DNA from: Apostichopus japonicus
Lineage: Eukaryota; Echinodermata; Holothuroidea; Aspidochirotida; Stichopodidae
Direction of reading: 5' to 3'
DNA length: 64,000 nt
Assembly: GCF_037975245.1 (NCBI RefSeq)
Contig: NC_092568.1
Location: 18,125,001 to 18,189,000 of the forward strand
Below are positions 55,201-64,000 of the stretch, in pieces (positions within the stretch are counted from its first letter, which is position 1; each line of letters begins with the position of its first letter). A model generated the notes under the pieces. It ran no database searches. It saw only the letters and a list, made by a program, of their open reading frames with translations, and was not told the DNA's origin. The translations under genes were made by a program, and so were the position numbers.

Positions 55201-58200
55201 GACATTTTTCAAATGTGTGTATAGGCAATGTCCCCGATTTAGACTACATGAGTTATATATAGCGCTCTCTATGTATACCATGGCAACCGGTCAGCTTTAT
55301 AATAGTAATATATCTGCGCATGTGCAAATCATTGTAGCCGAGCACTGCCCCCCCCCCCCATGCCATCAATAACAGGAATTACGATGAATTATTATTATCG
55401 GCAGTATTGAACAGAAGGATTGAATTGGTACTACATGTGTCGCAAAGTACAATTGAAACACCTTTACGTTTACTGCGGGAATAGATAAGTACCTGGATGA
55501 TTATAAGTGAGACAAATTTTTGTTGTAAGAAAGATCCGAATGGTACCGTACCAGTCAATGCGAATTGATTGCAAAGAATGAATGAAAATGGTTGTTTCTG
55601 CACTAACACGGAGGCGAGATGGGGAGGAAGGAGGGGGGGGGGCGGTCATGGTTTAACGAGTCTTTGATATGGCACTTGTAGAGTTTTGGTAACTTTGGTA
55701 TCAATTAATACTTCTTTTGGAAGATTGAAGTTCCTATGACAAAGAATTATACATTGAGAAATCTGCCTTCAAATATAAACAAGGAGTTCCAAACACTAGG
55801 GCAGCCACCAACGGTATCAAACGACCGTCTCACAATCTAAGGCTTTATTAATTACGGTACAAAATAAGACATCCACAACAGACCCACATAAACCAACGTT
55901 AAGAGTAATGCAAGGCATCCAAAGAAGAATGTCGGATATAAAACAGAAGACACCAGAGGCATCAACTATAAGGCATCATACAAACACTGAATACATTAAA
56001 GGGGCTTCAATAGAAAGCTTTAAGGCATCAAGAGAAGGCATCAAAAAGCGGTAGCCTGTATTTAAATGAAAAAGTACCAAATGAGAACTCAAAACAACAC
56101 AGCAATTCGAAATGTAGGAAAAATGTACGACGTGGAGTTTTCTGATCTAATTTCTCAGAACACATTTTCTCACAATTATTCATTAAAAATATACACATAA
56201 ATATATGTTTATATATATATATATATATATCATATAAATACATAAATCTATATATACCGATGGATTGAATATTGGAAATTGACGTTTTCTTCAAACTTCC
56301 AAGATAAAAACAAAATGATTGAGATTGTTTTCAGACCTCCCATACATCACACATGCTGGTAGTGATGCAGTAATTATATGTATCGAGTAATCGAAGAAAA
56401 TATATAACGAGTATATGTAATAGTCAAGATTGCCGCGAGAGATCATATCATCACCTCTCATACATATATATATCTATATATAAACATATATGTTGTTTTC
56501 ATGTCTCCATCGACATTAAGAGACAGAGAGCAAGAGAAGTCATCATCAAGGAGCCGGAGAAGATGAAAATAAAAAAGAAAAAGAAAAAAAAGGAAAGAAG
56601 CTGAAGCAATCTGGTGAGGCGTTGTCCCTCCGGTCAAATGCATGCAACTGAACAATAAACACCTTGAAGATGAGGAAAATGCCTTCCTAGGGAGGTGGCA
56701 AACTGCCCACGTCCGCCTGTCAATTTTATGACAGGTATGTAACAAACGCTGTGACAGAAAACCAATTTACTCGGTCCATCATCATCATCATCATCATACC
56801 CTATACCCAAAACTTCAAAAGCGAGCTGTTCGCATGTTCAAGAGATTTCTTTCCTCTTCTTCATCTTCTTCCTCTCTCGCTCTAACCGATCGACTCGGTA
56901 ATAAACCTTACACCTGTTTCGGCCATTAGGCAATATAGTTTTTCGTCTTGGTAACATTCAACGATGACCCCCGGTCGAAACTGTCATGTTTGATTACCAT
57001 CATATAAACACGTGATAACGTGGAATGAAGAGAGATAAAAAAAATATAAAAAAATTACAACTCCTGGACATTTTTTTTTATTCTCGTTAGCCTCATGTCA
57101 CCCGATCGAGTGTTAATTACCAACGACTGCATAATCACCTTGTCCATCATTAGACGTTAAGCCGTTCATGGAGTATAGCATTTGGTTAAATTGCGATGTT
57201 ATTTGATATTTGATCCGCTAGACGGAAGACAAATTAAAAAAAAAACTGTGGAAATTTTCCGATTGATTTTTCGCATGTGACTAATAGTAAAAACACGGAG
57301 GCTGGGCGACGAAATGTTAAGTCTCGAGTAGAAACATAAGTTACTCAATTTATAAAAAAAAATCCACTTATATAGGGTATGTGAGTTGAACCCACTTGCC
57401 ATATTCCTTACGGCTCTATATGCAAGAAAAACTAAGTAAATATAAAAGGAAAAGAACAAAAAAGTCACATTAAAGGACACGCAATCTCAACCATCCGCAG
57501 TAACGGTCGTGGCGCTCGTAAATTTTTGATATATGTGCACTTTAATTTAGTAACATGTTAATACGTATTAGGTATGTTTAGGGTGAACCGATATCACTCC
57601 AAACAGCATAGAACAATTTCAATCCATTTATCATGTATCTTGATTTTTTCAAAAGTGTTCCATCGAGTATGAAGTTTTGTTCGGCTAACTAAATGTGATT
57701 CTTTCAACACTCACGTTTGCTATAACGTGGTAAAAACTAACTGCGATGCAAACCAGCAAGACGTTATTATTCTATATATATATACCTCCCAACAGTACCA
57801 ACATTAATACATATACAAAACATCCATTTTGCATACGTATGAATATGTAGGCTTATAGTCAACTTTGCATGTAAGAAACGACAAGAACGTTTTGCCATAT
57901 AACAATTTTTGTCGGGGGGGGGGGGGGGGGGGGGAGAACCACTTCTTGTACGGTTGGTATACGGAACTAATGCATCTTTGTATCTGTTTTACTTTACTAC
58001 GGTGATTTGTGGAAAGCGGAATCTAGTGATATGTTAATTTCAGTGTAATACTAAATTAAACCAGCGACTTTTCATTTATTAGAGAATATTTCGCACTAAG
58101 TACGGAAATTGATTAGGCTGGACTATACTACCGTATAAAATCTATATGCGAATTCATCTTCATCAGCAAGCAATTTCTCAATCGTACCGCCTCCATGCTT

Positions 58201-60644
58201 GGCAAACAAATATCACAGCTTAGACCTATATCATACCTTTATAACATATACCTAACCTAGGGTACTTTGCATATAAGGATTCGGAGGAAGCTTATAGTGA
58301 TGTCATTACCCTTTGATAAATTTTGGTAAAATGGAGAGTGCTGAGTTACACAACGGTGCTACATATTTCCACCTTTAGCAACAATGTTGAAGAATTTTCG
58401 ACTGTTGAGGTTGTACCGCATATACAAGTTAGGCAATATATTTCTACACTGTCCACTACGAATTCGTGTAATATTCTGTCTGCCAGGGAGGGAGGACCTG
58501 ATATTATTGTGAGGGCGGGGGCTTTACCCCCCCCCCCCCCGGCACACATAATGGTATACGTAGTTGGGCCCCTGTTGTATAGTGTTTCAGCTAATATCCC
58601 AACCTTCTTCGGACAAGAAGAACAACTTCATAAAGTGAACTAGTGAACTTAATGAATCACAGTTGGAAGTGTAAGCTGGATGATTGGGACGCTCAACCAG
58701 GTGCTTCAAAGCCAATCTATGCCCACAGGATATGTCACTTTGTGATACGGAGGGAGGTGTCTGATTTTCATCACTCCCGCCTCTAGCTAATTTAATTCCG
58801 AACTAATTGATGCGATAATATCTTAGCTTAGAGAATACGTCTACTACTTTTACAGTTGCGAAATTAAAGACAAATATGTTATGCATCAAGATAGAGAGAG
58901 AGAGAGAGAGGGGGGGGGGGGAGAGAATATTAATCACAAATATTTACAGTCCTTTGTCCTATACCATGATATGGGTAAAACCATATCCTGTCCAAGTGTT
59001 ACATATTATCTACCTTTAGACCTCAGCCATCTGTAAAGTACCCATATCATGTCTGAAAATCTCTCATCGTCCAGTATATATGATAAAACGTCTAGCAATA
59101 ATAGGTAAATTCTATTTTGGGCAAGCAAAAGTTCTATTTTTGGGGCGACTCCCTATAGTTTTACTGATGGGAAATGTTGTGACAAGGGGGAGGGGAATGA
59201 GGACTATCAATTGCTGGAGCTATGCATACTTACTGCACATACAATTATAATCAAAATATTCAAAATGCATGTATTACCTCTCATTGGGCTACGTATATGT
59301 CTTTGGTCGATATACAGAATACCAATCGCAACACGTTCGTTTCCATGGTTATCGTCACGTTTCCTTCCTTACCATGGTTACCTAAGAAAATAAGCAAAGG
59401 ATTGAAGAAGGGAAATGGTTGTGAATGTCAAGGTAGCCGTAGTAAATGGTAGAGATATATGCTGGGTGACTAAAGCCATACAGTACCGGTACGGTCCATG
59501 ACCGAATGGTCCATATTCAATCATTTTGTCGGATACGACCAACCGTGCCATATATTTTCTTCGCACGGTATGGTTAGAGGTCAATGGTTCATCATTTGAT
59601 CCAAAAACGACAGTGACGATATGTAACGACTCCACCTCATCTCTCTCTATACCAGATAATTATTGGTGGCAGCAGACGAATCCATCACTATTGGCTGCGG
59701 CGGCGGCATCACGCGGTGGTCTTGGTTATTCGCCTTCTCTCCATATACCGGCCGAGTCCAGTTACACTTACCCATCGATAATTACACCAGCCCACATGGA
59801 CACCCCCGGTTCCGTGCTCCCTCACTACGCCATTGAGAAATGCGGCTACGGGTACATGACGTCATCATACGGCCATCTCAAACAGACAGATATGATGAAT
59901 GGGCAAGAGATTGGGTACAAGGGAGCCCCAAGGAGAAAGAAGACCTGGTCGAGAGCGGTGTTTACTAGTTTGCAGCGAAGAGGACTTGAAAAGAGGTTCG
60001 AGGTACAGAAATACGTCAATAAACCGGACCGGAAACAACTGGCGTCGGCGTTAGGTCTAACTGACTCCCAGGTTAGTACGTTTTACGTTGTTGTTTACGT
60101 CCAGTCAACTTAAAAGTTAGCGACACGCTATGCGCATTCATAACGCCATACCGTACTGTTGCACCGAAATAGGTATAATGGCGCGTGCAACGCGTATATA
60201 CTGTAGTTCGACATACGTTTAGTTTGTCGATGTGCACGGCGCAGCGATACCCTGTATTTGGCTGGGGGAGTGGGATGCAATCACCTCTTGCCATTGGATA
60301 TAGGAAGGGTTGGGGTGGGTGTCGTTGTATCATTATGAGATTATCTTTGTGCTAATAATACATCAAACTCACGTTATTATATGTCTCTGGGTGAGGGTGC
60401 ACGGGTTGGTTGTGACAACATTGCACCACCGTACTAGTTTCCGTATTGATCTTTCGTAGCTGTCAGCCAATACTGACTGGACTTCTTATTTCACGTGGTA
60501 AACAAGTTTACTCTGGTTTTTTTGGTTTTGCAGGTAAAGGTTTGGTTCCAAAACCGACGGATGAAGTGGCGTCATAGTCAGAGGATCAAAAAACAGCAAG
60601 AAAAAGCTTTCCCAAATTCTCCACATCCAGAGCTTCCCGATTAA
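37966..60644 (+). CDS. HLX: H2.0-like homeobox transcription factor
   Basis: Three exons (37966-38314, 59656-60071, 60534-60644) join in phase into about 291 residues. Residues ~94-107, [14 protein letters not shown], form an Eh1 Groucho-binding motif and match the KFGIDRILSAEF region of vertebrate HLX as remembered. Residues 212-271 are the homeodomain, with [37 protein letters not shown] and [16 protein letters not shown]. Gln50 and Asn51 are present. HLX proteins are nuclear regulators, in vertebrates of gut mesenchyme and blood cells. The tail after the homeodomain is only ~20 residues, far shorter than in mammals. The 21-kb first intron has phase 1 at both ends, so a further cassette exon could exist in it. 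Confidence 0.9.
41078..41165 (+). repeat. Third copy of the attcttcaac repeat
   Basis: Reads gaaaattcttcaacaatg, then tatagcacc and cttagcaccctccatttta, then a G-rich tail, matching the two copies near 28.6 kb. Confidence 0.55.
42395..43070. repeat. Two TA-rich microsatellite blocks
   Basis: Blocks at 42395-42600 and 42866-43070, almost pure TA with rare G or C, separated by non-repetitive DNA. Short repeats of atggagataatacat sit between them. Confidence 0.9.
45774..45973. repeat. TA microsatellites
   Basis: Two short TA tracts (45774-45796 and 45924-45973) flanking about 130 bases that include a direct repeat of attcgttaaggatga. Confidence 0.75.
46933..46990. repeat. TA microsatellite
   Basis: About 55 bases of TA, preceded by several ataggctatatat repeats. 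Confidence 0.9.
50100..50220 (-). mobile_element. tRNA-derived SINE head
   Basis: On the minus strand, GGGGTTCGATTCCCGGCCGG is a good box B, preceded by GCTTAGCAATCGGGAGG. Box A is poorly kept. The adjoining body at 50245-50600 is a dispersed repeat shared with 53345-53690. Confidence 0.55.
50245..50600 (+). repeat. Dispersed repeat, copy 1 (partner at 53345-53690)
   Basis: Ordered landmarks gaagacttgg, tatgacatcatc, gtgcttcc, tattgaacctctatgcat, gatgga, tatgacatcaca and aagtgacag are shared with copy 2. Confidence 0.65.
52155..52238. repeat. TA microsatellite
   Basis: About 80 bases of nearly perfect TA. Confidence 0.95.
53345..53690 (+). repeat. Dispersed repeat, copy 2
   Basis: Same ordered landmarks as copy 1, with moderate divergence and small indels. 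No shared open frame, so it is probably non-autonomous. Confidence 0.65.
54769..54910 (-). promoter_or_regulatory. Minus-strand TATA promoter and short first exon inside HLX intron 1
   Basis: On the minus strand a CCAAT-like TATCCAATTAG near 54890 is followed by TATAAATA (54856-54849), a predicted start near 54825, a purine-rich ~50-nt leader, and a consensus donor AACAG then GTAAGC (exon end 54773). Flanking DNA is CpG-rich, unlike the rest of the intron. The transcript would run antisense to HLX toward its first exon. Confidence 0.45.
59656..60071 (+). CDS. HLX: HLX exon 2 (linker and homeodomain 1-44)
   Basis: Acceptor CTCTCTCTATACCAG. Two bases complete Asp from exon 1, then 138 codons to TDSQ and a GTTAGT donor. 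Upstream in-frame codons back to 59526 are taken as intron because of the clear pyrimidine tract. The exon has an Ala run (LLAAAAASR) and a Tyr/Ser/Pro-rich linker. Confidence 0.85.
60534..60644 (+). CDS. HLX: HLX exon 3 (recognition helix and stop)
   Basis: Acceptor TTTTTTTGGTTTTGCAG, then [20 protein letters not shown] and a short tail ending HPELPD and TAA. The intron between homeodomain residues 44 and 45 is a known position in several homeobox classes. Confidence 0.9.
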   Translation, partial: VKVWFQNRRMKWRHSQRIKKQQEKAFPNSPHPELPD

Positions 60645-63600
60645 TCACAGAGTATATTTACAACTTGTGGACTTTAAACGCTTCCATACTTGAAATACGA
60701 AGCACTCGCAGTGGACTCGGAGAGATTATGTTTGCAAGGGTGACCGCGTCAAACGGTGGGCAAAGTTTGATTTGGATCGCGCGATTTATCAACGCAAAAA
60801 TATAGATGGACGTTTCGGCGATAACACAGGGGATGAAATAATGAGTAAACAATGACCATGTATGTATGCTGACCTTTGACATGAGAGTTAGCAGAGATCG
60901 TTAGCCGAGATGACTATTATCTGTGATATCAGAGAGATGCGCTCAATTCAGGTAGAAAACAACCAAAAAACAAACTGTCAATATTTTGACAACTTCCAAG
61001 ATTGGTCGAGTTATCAATTCCATTGTCACCCTCTTGAAAACTACAAGTACTCTAATGGACGCAACTAACTATTTTTTATGATAAAATTGAATAATATTTC
61101 TAAAGGTGGTGACCCCAAAAAATCCTGCGCATGCGCATATATATATATATATACTAAGGCTTCTAGACAGAACTCACAGCGATGTTAGACAAATAGTTCA
61201 TAAGAAGCCACTGTTTATAATACGAAGAAGACACATTCAATCTCTACAGACATTATAATCCTACACTGTTGATAATATTTAACATGATTAATAAAATTTG
61301 GTCCATGAAAATCATCATATTTGGGTGTGTCATACCTACGGACCATGGAAACCATAAGAAAGCATCGCTACGATATTGAATTTGTTTTAAATCTTTTTTT
61401 CGAATCTTGATAAATCAAAGGGACTGGTGATAGGAATGGGGTGAGGGAAGGTGCATTCAGGGTCATATGGTCACATCCCTCTTATAGAAGGACTGGATTA
61501 CCATACTGGGCGGAGTCAATTAGTGCCGGCCGGAGCTGCCAGTATTCGTGTTCAAGTTTTGCATCATGCATTTGACCGTTCAGCAGAAAGAACAGCCTAC
61601 ACCTTGCTGGTGTTCGTAAATTCGCTGTAGTAGTCATGCCCTATATTATTCTTTTACTTCATCCCAAATGACAACAAAAAAGTAATAAACATATACCAGA
61701 AGATAACATATACCTATACAGTGAATATATGAGTATAATTGCTTTTAGCTTATATAAAACACTCACAGCAACATGTGCAATATATATGAAACATTAGCTC
61801 GCGATTCATATACTTTCTACAAATACAAACATGTTCTCGAACGCAAAAGTGTCGGTTACGACGCAAAGAAGGTCACGTGACACTATACCACCAAAAAGAC
61901 ACTACCACTAAGTTGTAGATGAAACTGTTTTCGGACGAATTGCGGAAGATTTCATACATTGGGAGACCGAGATATTTTCATGTGCGTTTTTCATTTGTGA
62001 AGTGAGCATAATCTTCGCTTCAAACTAATCTCTCTCTTTATTTGATGCGGATGGTGTGTATGTGAGGGGGTGGGGGGGGGAGGTGGAGGGGGGAAATGAG
62101 GCGGTGTGCAAGAGTTTCACCGGACAAATGTCGTGTCTTAACGGTATAGTTGGCCAAAAATAAGTTACAAGTTGCGCCATGTGAAAGGAAGGGTCGCCGA
62201 AATATAGGAACAAAAGTGACAAGTTGCACAATAAGAAAGGAAGGGTGACCCCCTCCCCTCCCAAAACAAAAAGAATTCATCCGTTTACCCATTTGTGTGT
62301 ATGGAAATACACAATACAATTATAGAGGAAGGTTTTATGGTGAAGGGTAAATGATTTAGCATATTATACGAGATGAAGTAAACACGAGCATCTCCCCCTT
62401 TTGTTTCCACGTGTTATGTTCGAATGACATTAATAACATATTTCATGTATTGTTTAGTGGGCACGTTATCCCACAGCCGAAACGGTAAAGTGCTCTTGTT
62501 TGGAAAAGCAATTCTTTTGCACCGTTTTTTTCTTTTCTTTTTTCGGATAAAAAAAACCTTCTTGAAAAGTATTGTTGGACAGTTAACTATCTTTGATGGA
62601 TGCTTGACAAACGAATACAAATGTCAAAATTTAGGTTTATGTGAAAATATGTATGATATAATGACACTGTGTGGTATGGTTTACGTTGTTTATGGACCAT
62701 AATATACGTTAGGTATGCATGCATGAATTATCGATCGTGACGGCAATTCGTGATGTGGAAATATATATATATAGTCTACAACACGGTATACAGGCCATTG
62801 TAAAAATATATTAACAACCAATAAAAAAATATAGAAAATAAAGTCAATAGCCTTCCAGAAAACGGTGTATGTTATTTCTTGATATTTTTGTTGATGTCTA
62901 TTTGTATGCAAGCGCGGGAACAGTTTGACATGTGATATATATGCATGTGATCTTTTAGAAAATCCTGTTTCCCCCACCCCCTACCTCAAAAGGTTCCTCC
63001 TATCTGGCACTTTCACCAACCCAATCGATTGTTACTAAACAATGGTATTGTTAATGAACAACTAGAAGACATCGATGTGTTTCCCAAGTGAAGATAAATT
63101 AATACTTCAAGGATTTCCTTCGATTTAAAAAAAGGGATGAATATTATATTTCACATGCAGAATATATACCGAAATTTTCATTGTTTTCTCTAAATTCAAA
63201 TGAATTTTCATTTATCAAACTAATGAAACGCTTTATTTATTACTAGATCGTATTCCAAAATATGGTAGATTTATACATAACTCAATGTTAAAATGAAGTT
63301 GTTTTGAAGGTAAAAAATGTAGACAAAAACCTTCACATTCTTGTCAAACGTGACTATTTTGATCAAAATAATTGTTTCTCTGATTTAATTTTATTTATCA
63401 GTTTAGTTTATGATGAAATGTTCTTTTTTTGTGGGGGTGTGCCAGCACATGTACTATAGAAGAGTAAAACTAGGATGAAGCTTAAATGAGAAATCATATT
63501 AACTTTATATCCAACAAAAATGTTCGACTAAACAATTCCTTTGCGCTAAGGTGTGTGTTCATATGCCGTTGGCAAGAGCATGCGCCTGCGCATTGATATC

Positions 63601-64000
63601 TGCTGTATTTCTAGAATCATGCACGGATATATAACTGACTTTTACCACGCGTAGTAGTTATTCCGTTTGAAGCGAGCAGTGTGAAGTCATGTGTTGTTGT
63701 GAGTATATATAGAGAACATATAGGTTAACTATGTTTACTTCTAAAAATAAAAACAAAACAAAATTGCCAATAAAGACTCGTAACGTGTCAACATAGACAC
63801 ATAAAAGAAGCAGGTAAAATGATAGCGTAATAAACATCGCTCCCACTGGGTCATTTATGGGGTAGCGATATGCAGTCGAGTTTTATGGACGAATAAAATA
63901 AAAGTTTATTACGTATTTAAAATTGGTCAGTTTAAGGACAGCGCATGCGTGACCCGGATAAATATAAACAGCAGGACAACAGTTAACGCTTACGTGTTTT
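60645..64000. other. HLX 3' flank, no gene seen
   Basis: AATAAA at 61290-61295 or 61684-61689 could end the HLX mRNA. Motifs resembling NRF1 sites (TGCGCATGCGCA at 61126-61137, TGCGCCTGCGCA at 63581-63592, GCGCATGCGT at 63941-63950) suggest that promoter DNA of a further gene begins at the right edge. No open frame here looks real. Confidence 0.35.

Larger units (their letters stand above)
38315..59655. other. 21.3-kb HLX intron 1
   Basis: AT-rich DNA with TA microsatellites, poly-G and poly-C runs, dispersed repeats and one minus-strand promoter candidate. Many open frames of 60-118 codons occur, and none shows domain motifs or supported splice sites. Confidence 0.6.

Noticed and set aside
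59526-59655. HLX open frame upstream of exon 2 as a translated N-terminus
   Set aside because: A pyrimidine-rich acceptor at 59655 in matching phase with exon 1 fits better than a start at 59526.

Overview
The window is invertebrate metazoan nuclear DNA. It is AT-rich and has spliced genes with GT-AG introns, tRNA-derived SINEs, a MITE, non-LTR retrotransposon debris, long TA and G tracts, and two kinds of long tandem array. An expanded-type NACHT protein beside a deuterostome-like HLX homeobox gene suggests an echinoderm, perhaps a sea cucumber. The species call is inference only, because nothing in the window is diagnostic. Exons below were assembled by hand from splice signals and matching intron phases.

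Left part (1-8.5 kb, minus strand): eight phase-consistent coding exons of a coiled-coil protein. Its residue pattern matches the vertebrate CCDC175 family as I remember it. The start codon is at 7879 and the gene runs off the left edge. One intron holds a ~29-bp minisatellite whose unit contains the adjacent 5' splice site, another holds a perfect 38-bp palindrome, and one intron appears to use a GC donor.

Centre left (9.4-21.3 kb, plus strand): a 13-exon gene for a protein of about 971 residues. It has an unrecognised N-terminus, one large exon encoding a NACHT NTPase with a winged-helix-like tail, a short leucine-rich segment, and four tandem ZZ-type zinc fingers, each in its own phase 0-0 exon. 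I do not know a described NLR-like receptor with this NACHT-(ZZ)4 layout, and it is the main find of the window. It lies head-to-head with the coiled-coil gene across about 0.9-1.5 kb.

Middle (21.3-38 kb): repeat-rich DNA. It has a weak cluster of possible minus-strand exons (23.5-30.2 kb), a head-to-head palindrome of four nearly identical SINE units (25.6-27.1 kb), paired CRE motifs, a degenerate ~100-bp tandem repeat, and a 2.1-kb satellite with 57/48-bp units in a 219-bp higher-order repeat.

Right part (38-60.6 kb, plus strand): the homeobox gene HLX. A first coding exon carries an Eh1 repressor motif. A 21.3-kb intron follows, then two exons that split the homeodomain between residues 44 and 45. 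The intron holds TA microsatellites, dispersed repeats and a convincing minus-strand TATA promoter with a short first exon. Downstream of HLX I see only possible regulatory motifs.
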